NCBI GenBank assembly: GCA_002441555.1
Contig: DJWK01000037.1
Coordinates: 1 to 52,995, forward strand
Reading direction: 5' to 3'
Length of the DNA: 52,995 bases
DNA from: Thermodesulfobacteriaceae bacterium UBA6232
GTDB lineage: Bacteria; Desulfobacterota; Thermodesulfobacteria; Thermodesulfobacteriales; Thermodesulfobacteriaceae
The first letter of the stretch is position 1. Every line of letters starts with the position of its first letter. The notes under the pieces were generated by a model. It ran no database searches. It had not been told where the DNA came from and saw only the letters and a list, made by a program, of their open reading frames with translations. The translations under genes were made by a program, and so were the position numbers. This document shows, piece after piece, positions 41,493 to 49,632 of this stretch.

Positions 41493-43112
41493 ATGTTTAA
41501 ACCAGGCAAACCTAAAGTAGAAAGAATAAATCTTACTCAATCAAACTTTCTTTTAAATTTCAATCTTAAACCTGTTGAACTTGAGGCCTATCTTGATGAA
41601 TATCTGATTGGTCAAGATCTTGCAAAGGGTATTATTGCAACCAAAATCTGCACCCATTTTCATAAGGCTAAAACCATTTTAATGAAAGAGCCCTATTATG
41701 AAGGTGTGGGTTTTGTTAAGAATAACATTATTATAATTGGGCCAACAGGGGTTGGGAAAACCTTTACTATAAAGCTCATTGCCAAAAAGCTTGGGGTTCC
41801 CTTTGTTAAAGGGGATGCAACGAAGTATAGCGAAACCGGTTATGTTGGGGGAGATGTGGAAGACCTTGTCAGAGATCTTTATTATGAAGCAGGTGGGGAT
41901 TTAGAAAAAGCAAGGTTTGGCATTATTTATCTTGATGAAATTGACAAAATAGCCTCCTCTGGAGAAATTATCGGACCCGATGTTTCACGAACAGGGGTTC
42001 AAAGGGCCTTATTAAAGCTTCTTGAAGAAACAGAGGTTGAAATAAAGATGCCTCAGGAAGGGTTCCAATTAATTGAATATCCCGATGAAGGAAAAAATAA
42101 GAGAAAAAAGCTTACTCTCAATACCAAGTATATTCTTTTTGTTGTAAGTGGAGCTTTCCAGGGTCTTGAGGAGATTGTAAAGAAGCGCCTAAAAAAACAA
42201 AGCTTGGGGTTTCTCTCAAAAATTGAGGGTAAGGAGGATAAAAAGATAAATTATATGAAATTTGTAACACCTGAAGATCTTGTGGTTTACGGATTTGAAA
42301 GAGAATTTGTGGGGAGATTCCCTGTTATAGCTGTTTTTGATCCTTTAACAGAAGAGGAGCTTTATCAAATTCTTGCTAATCCAAATAACATAATCATGCT
42401 CAATAAAAAAAGAGATTTTAAGGTTTACGGAATAGATCTGGCTTTTACAGATTCAGCCTTAAGAGAAATAGCAAAAATGGCCTATAAAGATAATACAGGA
42501 GCAAGGGCCCTTGTTAGAGTTCTTGAAAGCTCTCTTATTCCCTTTGAAAGGGTGCTTCCTTCTGAAAAAATAACTTTTTTGGGTGTAACAGAAGAGCTTG
42601 TATCTGATCCTGAGGGGTATCTCAAGGCTATGTTTAATAATCCCTCTTCAGAAAAATGGGTAGAGGCCTATAATAGGGCTATTCAGGATGAAAGGAAGAG
42701 AATGATAGCCTATCTTGAAAAAAAGCTTCACTTTTCCTCAGATCATAAATCTTTTGAGATTACTCCAAAAAGATTAAACCTTCTTTTTGAGATTTATAAA
42801 GGTGAGGATATAGAGCTTTTACAGGCCCTTGAAAGATTACAGCATATTTATCACCAGATTAAGGCCTATGAAACTACCTTTTCAAGGCGTAATCAAATTC
42901 AGGCTATTTTTACCGAGGATGCCATTGATCATATTATAGAAGAGGTAATAAAAAAAGATTTGGGAGTATTTTCTTTTTGTGAAAAGGCTCTAACCAGATT
43001 TGAATATACCTTTTCCCTTTTAAAGGAAACCACCCAAAGAACCAGATTTTGCATAACAAGAACGGCATTTGTTAATCCTGATAGATATTTGGAAGACCTT
43101 ATAAAAGGTTAA
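41493..43112 (+). CDS. ClpX-like AAA+ unfoldase without zinc domain, with long C-terminal extension
   Basis: A 539-residue HslU/ClpX-family ATPase. Visible features are Walker A GPTGVGKT (83-90), the GYVG pore loop (116-119), Walker B YLDEID (146-151), and pore loop 2 (VSRTGVQRALLKL). Also present are an LGF tripeptide at 238-240 in the position of the ClpP-binding IGF loop, EFVGR with the Arg finger (about 275), and sensor 2 GAR (336-338). The N-terminal C4 zinc-binding domain of ClpX is absent, and about 150 helical residues (about 380-539) follow the normal end. It is unlikely to be the housekeeping ClpX. The LGF loop suggests pairing with ClpP. Substrates are unknown. Confidence 0.8.
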   Translation: MFKPGKPKVERINLTQSNFLLNFNLKPVELEAYLDEYLIGQDLAKGIIATKICTHFHKAKTILMKEPYYEGVGFVKNNIIIIGPTGVGKTFTIKLIAKKLGVPFVKGDATKYSETGYVGGDVEDLVRDLYYEAGGDLEKARFGIIYLDEIDKIASSGEIIGPDVSRTGVQRALLKLLEETEVEIKMPQEGFQLIEYPDEGKNKRKKLTLNTKYILFVVSGAFQGLEEIVKKRLKKQSLGFLSKIEGKEDKKINYMKFVTPEDLVVYGFEREFVGRFPVIAVFDPLTEEELYQILANPNNIIMLNKKRDFKVYGIDLAFTDSALREIAKMAYKDNTGARALVRVLESSLIPFERVLPSEKITFLGVTEELVSDPEGYLKAMFNNPSSEKWVEAYNRAIQDERKRMIAYLEKKLHFSSDHKSFEITPKRLNLLFEIYKGEDIELLQALERLQHIYHQIKAYETTFSRRNQIQAIFTEDAIDHIIEEVIKKDLGVFSFCEKALTRFEYTFSLLKETTQRTRFCITRTAFVNPDRYLEDLIKG

Positions 43113-43113
43113 A

Positions 43114-43470
43114 ATGATTCTTGTGGCTCTTTCAGAAGGTATATTTGAAAAGATAAAACCCCTTCTTGAAAAACTCAAGATTAATTATGAAAAAATAGAA
43201 ACCGGGGAAGAGCTTTTGGAGAAAGCTAAAAAAGTTAAACCCGAGCTTATTATTTTGGAAAAGGATTTGCCTTTATTAGACGGCTTTGCGGTAACGCTTC
43301 TCTTGAAGTCTCATCCTAAAACAAGCGGAATTCCCATTCTTGCAGTTTGCAAGTGTGATTATCATGAAGAAGAAATTAAAGCAAGAGATAGCGGGGCAGA
43401 CGCTATTATTCATTGTCCTTTAAAGGAAGAAGAAATTAGAGAGTATTTTAAAAGGTATTTAAAGAAATAG
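43114..43470 (+). CDS. Degenerate single-domain response-regulator receiver (pseudo-receiver)
   Basis: A 118-residue CheY-like fold, one base after the ClpX-like stop. All phosphorylation residues are changed. The acidic pair is missing (VALSEG). The acceptor Asp is Glu49 (LIILEKDLPLLDGF), the Thr/Ser switch is Cys79 (ILAVCK), and the conserved Lys is Cys101 (HCPLK). The late helix pattern (ARDSGADAII) is well kept. Such proteins act by protein-protein contact rather than phosphotransfer. A role as adaptor for the neighbouring unfoldase is inference. Confidence 0.8.
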   Translation: MILVALSEGIFEKIKPLLEKLKINYEKIETGEELLEKAKKVKPELIILEKDLPLLDGFAVTLLLKSHPKTSGIPILAVCKCDYHEEEIKARDSGADAIIHCPLKEEEIREYFKRYLKK

Positions 43471-43485
43471 GGGGTGTAGATTATA

Positions 43486-44673
43486 ATGATTGGGATTTCT
43501 AAACTTTATTGCGGAACCATTGAACCTTCTGATCCTTTGAGATACGGAAGGAGAGCCAAAGATCTTCCCTCGCATCTTCTTCAGTTTTCAGCCGATAAAA
43601 AACCGGTGGTTGTATGGAATGTTACCAAAGCCTGCAACCTCAGATGTATCCATTGTTATGCTTCTGCAGATAATAATCCAGCAGATAATGAGTTAACTAC
43701 TGAGGAGGGTTTTAGGCTTCTTGAAGACCTTGCCCAATTTGGCTGTCCTGTTGTGCTTTTCTCTGGTGGTGAGCCTTTGGTTAGGCCTGATATCCTTGAT
43801 CTCATTCATAAGGCGGTAACTCTTGGTTTAAGAGCGGTATTATCAACGAACGGAACCCTCATTGATGAAGCCCTTGCCAAGGAACTTAAAAAACTCGGTC
43901 TTTCCTATGTGGGAATTAGCCTTGACGGAATCGGAGAGGTTCATGACCGTTTCAGAGTTTCTAAAGGTTGTTTTGAGAAGGTAGTTAAGGCTATTGAAAA
44001 TTGCAAAAAAGAAGGAATTAAAGTGGGGTTGAGATTCACCATTAATAAGTTTAATGCCGAGGAAATACCCAAGGTTTTTGATTTTGTGGAGGAAATGGAG
44101 ATACCGAGAATCTGCTTTTATCACCTTGTTTATGCTGGTAGGGGAAGCAACCTCATTGAGCAGGATCTTTCTCACGAAGAAACAAGAAAATGGGTGGATT
44201 ATATCATTGACAGAACAAAAGAACTTCATGATAAAGGACACAAAGTTGAGGTATTAACTGTGGATAATCATGCCGATGGTCCCTATCTTTATCTTCGTAT
44301 GAAAAGAGAGGGGAATCCCAGGGCAGAAGAGGTTTATCAGCTTCTTCTTATGAATGGTGGAAACAATTCAGGAGTGGGTATTGGATGTGTTTCCTGGGAT
44401 GGGTCCGTTCATGCGGATCAGTTTTGGAGGCATTACAGTTTTGGAAATGTAAGGGAAAGACCCTTCAGTGAAATCTGGATGGACACAAGTGATCCTCTTA
44501 TGGCTAAGCTCAAAGAGAAGAAAAAACATGTTAAAGGAAGATGTGCCAAATGCAGATTTCTTGAGGTTTGTGGTGGGAATTTTAGAGTAAGGGCCGAGGC
44601 TTATTATGGAGATGTTTGGGCTCCAGATCCAGCCTGTTATTTAACTGATGAAGAAATCGGTATAGCCTCTTGA
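43486..44673 (+). CDS. ahbC: 12,18-didecarboxysiroheme deacetylase AhbC (radical SAM)
   Basis: Third step of the alternative, siroheme-based heme b pathway; removes acetate side chains to give Fe-coproporphyrin III. The 395-residue protein starts MIGISKLYCGTIEPSD, a signature of AhbC. The radical SAM site is KACNLRCIHC (CxxxCxxC form), followed by LFSGGEPLVRPDIL. The SPASM-like C-terminal region has further cysteines (CAKCRFLEVCGG and ACYL) for an auxiliary 4Fe-4S cluster. AhbD proteins instead tend to have WEVTRSCNL-type starts and a His/Gly-rich segment. Strict anaerobes and sulfate reducers use this route. Confidence 0.85.
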   Translation: MIGISKLYCGTIEPSDPLRYGRRAKDLPSHLLQFSADKKPVVVWNVTKACNLRCIHCYASADNNPADNELTTEEGFRLLEDLAQFGCPVVLFSGGEPLVRPDILDLIHKAVTLGLRAVLSTNGTLIDEALAKELKKLGLSYVGISLDGIGEVHDRFRVSKGCFEKVVKAIENCKKEGIKVGLRFTINKFNAEEIPKVFDFVEEMEIPRICFYHLVYAGRGSNLIEQDLSHEETRKWVDYIIDRTKELHDKGHKVEVLTVDNHADGPYLYLRMKREGNPRAEEVYQLLLMNGGNNSGVGIGCVSWDGSVHADQFWRHYSFGNVRERPFSEIWMDTSDPLMAKLKEKKKHVKGRCAKCRFLEVCGGNFRVRAEAYYGDVWAPDPACYLTDEEIGIAS

Positions 44674-44731
44674 AGAGTTTGTAATATTGTTAAGGTAAGG
44701 CTGTGTTGAAAATTTATGGAAAGGTTGAACT

Positions 44732-44840
44732 TATGCAAGGTTTTAAGAATTGCATATTTTGGCTTTCTTATAAAAATGCGGGCTTAAAGGTCCTGCAAAA
44801 ACTTAGCGTTAGTTTTTAAAAGAACTTTAAAATAGTTCTT
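44732..44840 (+). other. Series of inverted repeats before purH
   Basis: The 185-bp gap between ahbC and purH has four successive potential hairpins. They are TATGCAA/TTGCATA (44732-44756), GCGGG/CCTGC (44779-44796), AAAAACT/AGTTTTT (44797-44817) and AAGAACT/AGTTCTT (44820-44840). The last ends a few bases before the GGGAGGGGG ribosome-binding site, so it could affect translation. No known riboswitch consensus is matched. Confidence 0.4.
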
Positions 44841-44858
44841 AAAGGGAGGGGGTTAGAA

Positions 44859-45449
44859 ATGGCAAAAATTGAGAGGGCTCTTATTAGTGTTACCGATAAA
44901 ACAGGCATAGTTGAGTTTGCCAAGGAACTTTCTTCTCTTGGGGTTGAAATAATCTCCACCGGGGGAACAGCTAAGGTTATTCGCGAGGGCGGGGTTAAGG
45001 TGATTGATATTTCTGAGCTTACAGGTTTTCCAGAAATTCTCGGTGGAAGAGTGAAAACCTTGCATCCCTTTGTGCACGGAGGAATTCTTTTTAAAAGGGA
45101 TGACCCTGAACATGTGGAGACCATCCAAAAAATGGGCATAAAACCCATTGATATGGTGGTTGTGAATCTCTATGCCTTTGAAAAGGTGGTAGAAAAAAAG
45201 GGCGATCTTGACACAGCCATTGAAAATATTGACATAGGAGGGCCAACCCTTCTAAGAGCCAGTGCCAAAAATTTTAAATATGTCACCGTGGTTACAGATC
45301 CCGCAGATTATCCCAAGGTGCTTGAAGAAATCAAAACATATGGAAATACCACCCTAAAAACACGCTTTGAACTTGCCAAAAAGGTTTTTAAATTAACCAG
45401 TTCCTATGATCAAATGATTTTTAATTATCTTTCCACTTTTGAACTTTAA
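44859..45449 (+). CDS. purH: IMP cyclohydrolase (PurH N-terminal domain only)
   Basis: Closes FAICAR to IMP, the final step of purine synthesis. The 196-residue protein corresponds to the MGS-like cyclohydrolase half of the bifunctional PurH: ALISVTDKTGIVEFAKEL, STGGTAKVIREGG, GFPEILGGRVKTLHP, and NIDIGGPTLLRASAKN. The AICAR transformylase half (about 300 residues) is absent and does not follow in another frame; aroD comes next. A separate transformylase (or a PurP-type enzyme) must be elsewhere. Confidence 0.92.
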   Translation: MAKIERALISVTDKTGIVEFAKELSSLGVEIISTGGTAKVIREGGVKVIDISELTGFPEILGGRVKTLHPFVHGGILFKRDDPEHVETIQKMGIKPIDMVVVNLYAFEKVVEKKGDLDTAIENIDIGGPTLLRASAKNFKYVTVVTDPADYPKVLEEIKTYGNTTLKTRFELAKKVFKLTSSYDQMIFNYLSTFEL

Positions 45450-45462
45450 ACAATTAAAGAAG

Positions 45463-46149
45463 ATGTTTTGTCTCGTTCTTGCGGAAAATACCTTAGAGAA
45501 AGTCTATGAAATACTTAAGCGTGAAAAAAATCACACAGATTTATTTGAGCTAAGGCTTGATTTTCTTGATAAGATTGAGGAAGGTCTGTTAGAAAGGGTT
45601 CTTTCAGAGCCTTATCATTTTATTTGCACGGTAAGAGCCAAAGCTGAAGGTGGGAAAAAAGAAATTTCAAACTCTAAGAGATGGGAAATTTTAGAATATT
45701 GCGGAAAAAAAGGGGCCTATCTTTTAGATGTTGAGTGGAAAAGCCTTTTTTTTGGAAAATATAAAACCCTTATCAAGAAGAGTCCCCTTTTTCCTGAAAA
45801 AATCCTTTTTTCCTATCATGACTTTGAAAAAACACCTTCTTTGGGAACACTTAAAAGGTTACTTAAAAGGGCTTCTTCAGAGGGAGTCAAGTGGTTTAAA
45901 ATTGCTACTTTTGTTAAAACCTTTTCAGAGGTTATAGGCCTCTTAAGCTTGATTCCTTATGGGAAAGCCCTTGGGATGGAAGTTGTTGCTTTCGGAATGG
46001 GAGAGACTGGGAAACTCTCAAGAATTTTGTGTTTGCTTGCTGGATCTCCATTTACTTATGTCTTTCCAAGGGGTGGCTATCCTCTTGCTCCTGGGCAACT
46101 TGATATTATTTCCGCTCAAAAAATTTATGAAACTTTAAAAAATGTATAA
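45463..46149 (+). CDS. aroD: 3-dehydroquinate dehydratase, type I
   Basis: Third step of the shikimate pathway. Type I enzyme of 228 residues with DLFELRLDFLD, the His in LFSYHDFEKTP, and the Schiff-base Lys in WFKIATFVK, followed by GETGKLSRIL. I choose ATG 45463 rather than the in-frame TTG at 45439, because 45463 has a purine-rich site (AAAGAAG) just upstream and does not overlap purH. Its stop overlaps the aroE start. Confidence 0.93.
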   Translation: MFCLVLAENTLEKVYEILKREKNHTDLFELRLDFLDKIEEGLLERVLSEPYHFICTVRAKAEGGKKEISNSKRWEILEYCGKKGAYLLDVEWKSLFFGKYKTLIKKSPLFPEKILFSYHDFEKTPSLGTLKRLLKRASSEGVKWFKIATFVKTFSEVIGLLSLIPYGKALGMEVVAFGMGETGKLSRILCLLAGSPFTYVFPRGGYPLAPGQLDIISAQKIYETLKNV

Positions 46150-46972
46150 AGTATTTGGAATAATAGGGGATCCAGTTTCTCACTCTCTTTCTCCAGCTAT
46201 GCACAATGCTGCTTTAAGGGAGCTCAGTCTTAAGGCAGTTTATGGAGCCTTTCAAGTAAAGAGAGAGCTTTTAAAGGAGGCTATAGAAGGCCTAAGAGCC
46301 TTAAATATATCTGGGGTCTCTGTTACGATTCCTCACAAAGAGGCGGTTATAAGCTTTCTTGATTTTGTGGATGAGGTTTCTCAAAAAATTGGTGCAGTAA
46401 ATACCATTCTCAATAAAGAGGGGAAATTATTTGGCTATAATACGGACTGGATAGGGGTATTGAAGAGTTTTGAGGAAAGGGGTATTAATATTTATGGAAA
46501 GAGGGTTTCCGTTCTCGGAGCAGGGGGTGCAAGTAGGGCAGTAATCTTTGCTTTGAAAAAAGGTGGTGCCAAGGAGATTTGTATTTACAATCGCACCTTT
46601 GATAGAGCAAAAAAACTTGCAGAGGAATTTGGCTGTATGGCCCTTCCTTGGGAAGAAGTCAGCAAGGCAGAAGGTGACATAATTATCCAGACAACCAGTG
46701 TGGGGCTTAAAAGCTTTGAATCTCCAGTTCCTCAAGAGGTTTTCAAAAACTTTAAGGTGGCCATGGATATAGTTTATCTTCCTTTGAAAACTAAGTTTTT
46801 ACAGGATGCAGAAAGGTATTGCGAAACCATAGATGGACTGAGGATGCTTCTTCATCAAGGAGTTGAGCAGTTTAAACTCTTTACAGGATTGAATCCTCCT
46901 GTTAAGGTAATGGAGAAAGTTTTATATGAAGAGGTAACCAAACTGGAAAAGGAGCTTCTCTTTGGAGAGTAA
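46142..46972 (+). CDS. aroE: Shikimate dehydrogenase
   Basis: NADPH-dependent reduction of 3-dehydroshikimate. The 276-residue protein starts with GIIGDPVSHSLSPAMHNAAL and has VTIPHKEAV with the catalytic Lys, then NTDWIGV. The nucleotide-binding GAGGASRAVIFALKKGG and IYNRTFDRAKKLA follow. It ends with LLHQGVEQFKLFTG. Overlaps aroD by 8 bases and aroA by 11, indicating tight coupling. Confidence 0.96.
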   Translation: MYKVFGIIGDPVSHSLSPAMHNAALRELSLKAVYGAFQVKRELLKEAIEGLRALNISGVSVTIPHKEAVISFLDFVDEVSQKIGAVNTILNKEGKLFGYNTDWIGVLKSFEERGINIYGKRVSVLGAGGASRAVIFALKKGGAKEICIYNRTFDRAKKLAEEFGCMALPWEEVSKAEGDIIIQTTSVGLKSFESPVPQEVFKNFKVAMDIVYLPLKTKFLQDAERYCETIDGLRMLLHQGVEQFKLFTGLNPPVKVMEKVLYEEVTKLEKELLFGE

Positions 46973-48239
46973 AATTGTTTATCCCTTAAAGGATTTCGAA
47001 TTTCTCTCTTTAAAACTTCCTGCTTCAAAGAGTCTTACTCAGAGGGCCTATATTTGTTCGGCCTTGGCAAGGGGAGAAAGTTTAATCCTAAATCCTTTAA
47101 AAAGTGAGGATCCGGAGCTTTTAAAGGAGGCTCTTTGTGCAACGGGGGTTATTTTTGAAGAAAAGGAAAGGGGTTATCTCGTTAAGGGAATTTCTGGAAG
47201 GCCAAGGCTTAACAAAGAGAGGGTTTATCTTGGAAATAACGGGACAGGGGCAAGATTTTTTCTTGCCTATGCCACCCTCGGAAAAGGCAATTGGATTGAA
47301 CTTTACGGAAAGGAGCGTCTTCATGAGAGACCAATGGAGGCTTTAATTTCGGCTTTAAGAAGCCTTTCTGCTAAAATTGAATGTCTTGAAAAAGAGGGAT
47401 ACTTTCCGGTAAAAGTTTACGAAAGCACTCTTATTTCTCAAAAAGTCAGGCTTCCCGGAAATATAAGTAGTCAGTTCATTTCAGCGCTTTTACTAATTGG
47501 CCCCTATCTTCCTGAGGGTATAGAAATTGAGATTGAAGGGGAGCTTTTTTCAAAAAGCTATGTGGAGATGACCTGTGAGGTAATGAGGCATTTTGGGGTT
47601 AATACCGAAGAGAAAAATGTTTTTTTTAGAGTGACAAAGGGATTTTATGAAGCAAAGATTTATGAAGTTCCTGCGGATGCTTCAAGTGCTTCATATTTTC
47701 TTGCCATACCCCTTATTTTAGGAAAGGGCAGGGTTTTTATTGAAAATTTTGATGGAAAAACCAAGCAGGCAGATGCCGTCTTTCTTGAATTTGCCAAAGA
47801 GTTTGGAGCAAAGGTTAAAATTTTTCAGCCTCTTGGGGTTGAAATATCCTTTGAAGGAAGACCAAAGGCTTTAAGTCTTAATATCAGAGATTGTCCAGAC
47901 CTTTTTCCCACATTGGCAATAATTGGAGCTGTAGCACAAGGAAGAACGGTCTTATATGGTGCTCCTCATCTAAGATACAAGGAGACTGATCGAATAAAAG
48001 CGGTTGCGAGAGAACTTTCAAAGATAGGGGTTGAGGTTGAAGAAATTCCTGATGGTCTTGTTATTTATGGAAGAGAATCCTTTAGAGAGGCTCACATTAC
48101 TACCTATGATGATCACCGCATTGCCATGGCTTTTGCAGTTTTAGCTCTCAAAGCTGGCCCCCTTGAAATAGAAAATCCAAAATGTGTGGCTAAATCCTTT
48201 CCTGAATTCTGGGAACTCTTTGAAAAGGTTTATTCATGA
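46962..48239 (+). CDS. aroA: 3-phosphoshikimate 1-carboxyvinyltransferase (EPSP synthase)
   Basis: Adds the enolpyruvyl group to shikimate-3-phosphate. The 425-residue two-domain protein has LPASKSLTQRAYICSALARG, then LGNNGTGARFF as the PEP-binding loop. RLPGNISSQFISALL, ADASSASYFLA, HLRYKETDRIKA and the TYDDHRIAMAFA active-site segment follow. The start is TTG at 46962, supported by AAAAGGAG seven bases upstream. Overlaps aroE by 11 bases and aroK by 4. Confidence 0.96.
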   Translation: MESKIVYPLKDFEFLSLKLPASKSLTQRAYICSALARGESLILNPLKSEDPELLKEALCATGVIFEEKERGYLVKGISGRPRLNKERVYLGNNGTGARFFLAYATLGKGNWIELYGKERLHERPMEALISALRSLSAKIECLEKEGYFPVKVYESTLISQKVRLPGNISSQFISALLLIGPYLPEGIEIEIEGELFSKSYVEMTCEVMRHFGVNTEEKNVFFRVTKGFYEAKIYEVPADASSASYFLAIPLILGKGRVFIENFDGKTKQADAVFLEFAKEFGAKVKIFQPLGVEISFEGRPKALSLNIRDCPDLFPTLAIIGAVAQGRTVLYGAPHLRYKETDRIKAVARELSKIGVEVEEIPDGLVIYGRESFREAHITTYDDHRIAMAFAVLALKAGPLEIENPKCVAKSFPEFWELFEKVYS

Positions 48240-48787
48240 AAATTCTTTTTATAGGATTTAGAGGGGTGGGGAAAACCACTCTGGGAGAAGAGTTAGCAAA
48301 AAGACTTGGTCTTCCCTTTCTTGATGCTGATACTGAAATAGAAAAAAAGGAAGGCCGTAGTATAAAGGAAATCGTTGAAAAGCAGGGTTGGGCCTATTTT
48401 CGAAAGCTAGAAAAGGACTTTTTGCGAGGGCTTTTTTCTATGGATAATTTGGTTTGTGCCCTGGGAGGAGGAGCAGTTTTACATGAAGAAGAAATGGAGG
48501 CTCTCTCAAGGGAAAGCCTAATTATTTGGGTTAAAGCCTCTCTTGATAAGATAAAAGAAAGAATTTTAAAAGATGAAAAAACTTTAACTCAGAGGCCTTC
48601 TTTAACAGGGCTTGGCTTTGAAGAAGAACTGGAAAAAGTTTATAAAGAGAGAGAGCTCCTTTATAAGAAGTGGGCTCACTTTGAAGTTGATACTACCGAA
48701 GACAATTTAGAATTAGCCATTTTCAAGATATTAAATTTTCTTAAAGGGGAGGAAGGAGATGGCCAATACCATTGCAGATGCTATTAA
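48236..48787 (+). CDS. aroK: Shikimate kinase
   Basis: Phosphorylates shikimate. The 183-residue P-loop kinase has GFRGVGKTTLGEELAKRLG, the DADTEIEKKEG site that binds shikimate, FRKLEKDFL with the second Arg, and CALGGGAVL. The lid region contains QRPSLTG. The ATG overlaps the aroA stop as ATGA. Its 3' end overlaps the cheX gene by 29 bases. Confidence 0.95.
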   Translation: MKILFIGFRGVGKTTLGEELAKRLGLPFLDADTEIEKKEGRSIKEIVEKQGWAYFRKLEKDFLRGLFSMDNLVCALGGGAVLHEEEMEALSRESLIIWVKASLDKIKERILKDEKTLTQRPSLTGLGFEEELEKVYKERELLYKKWAHFEVDTTEDNLELAIFKILNFLKGEEGDGQYHCRCY

Positions 48788-49229
48788 AGAGGCTGTCAGT
48801 GAAGTAGTTGCAGCCTATACGGGAAATGCTCCAGAACTTGTAAGTACCGAAGCTCGAAAGGATGACCATGCCCTTGCCGAAATTTCCTCTATAATCGGTT
48901 TGACCGGAGAAAAACTTCAGGGAGCCTTTGTAGTTTCCTTGGAAAGAGATCTTTTATTTGAATTTATGAAACTCCTTTTGGGAGAAGCTCCCACTGAGCT
49001 TAATCAAGAGGCCCTTGATATGGCAGGGGAGCTTGCCAATATGATTTGTGGAGCCTTCAGAAGAAGATTTGAAAACTTTGGAGCAACTCTTAAGGCCTCT
49101 GTTCCAAGCATGATTACAGGAAAGGAATATAAAATTCATTCTTTATGTAAAACACCCAGGGTTTCCTTTAAATTTAAAGTGGGGGAGCATTTTCTTTATA
49201 TAGAATTTTGCCTTGACAAAGTAGCTTAG
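48759..49229 (+). CDS. cheX: Chemotaxis phosphatase CheX-like
   Basis: CheX dephosphorylates CheY-P and so resets chemotaxis signalling. The 156-residue protein has the family active-site pattern E-x2-N in the long helix (GELANMICGAFRRRF, near residue 89). The FVVSLERDLLFEFMKLLLGE lead-in and the late GKEYKIHSL strand are also present. It overlaps aroK and is followed by a thioesterase. No other che genes are visible here, so it is an outlying member of the chemotaxis set. Confidence 0.8.
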   Translation: MANTIADAIKEAVSEVVAAYTGNAPELVSTEARKDDHALAEISSIIGLTGEKLQGAFVVSLERDLLFEFMKLLLGEAPTELNQEALDMAGELANMICGAFRRRFENFGATLKASVPSMITGKEYKIHSLCKTPRVSFKFKVGEHFLYIEFCLDKVA

Positions 49230-49248
49230 ACAAAAACAGGAGGAAGTT

Positions 49249-49632
49249 ATGCATATAAAAACCCACAAGAAAATAGACCAATCTCTAAGTGGCACACCCC
49301 TTGAGCTATCCGAAGGTAAAGCCGTTGTAAAGCTCAAAACCGATGAAAGAATGGTTGCTGATGAAAAGGGTTTAATTCACGGTGGATTTATTTTTAGTCT
49401 TGCCGATTATGCAGCTATGCTTGCCGTTAATGAAGAGACTGTGGTTCTTGCAAAAGCTGAAGTTAAATTTATTAAGCCTGTCAAACTGGGTGATGAAATA
49501 TTAGCTATGGCTGAAGTAAAGGAAACAGAGGGAAAAAAGAGAAAGGTCTATGTTGAGGTAAAAAGGCAAGATGAAGTGGTTTTTAGCGGAGAATTTTTAT
49601 GCGTTGTTCCAGAAAGGCATGTGCTTGATTAA
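49249..49632 (+). CDS. PaaI-type hotdog-fold thioesterase
   Basis: A 127-residue single hotdog protein. The helix segment is LIHGGFIFSLADYAAMLAVN, with HGG at the expected catalytic position. The following strands contain KAEVKFIKPVKLGDEILAMAEV, a PaaI-family pattern. It would hydrolyse acyl- or aryl-CoA thioesters. It lies 19 bases after cheX with an AGGAGG site. Its last 4 bases overlap the convergent nfeD stop. Confidence 0.8.
   Translation: MHIKTHKKIDQSLSGTPLELSEGKAVVKLKTDERMVADEKGLIHGGFIFSLADYAAMLAVNEETVVLAKAEVKFIKPVKLGDEILAMAEVKETEGKKRKVYVEVKRQDEVVFSGEFLCVVPERHVLD

Noticed and set aside
44779..44812. A preQ1-I-like layout: short GC stem followed by an AAAAACT tail before purH.
   Set aside because: The loop sequence does not match the preQ1-I consensus, the hairpin is too far from the start, and the downstream gene is purine, not queuosine, metabolism.
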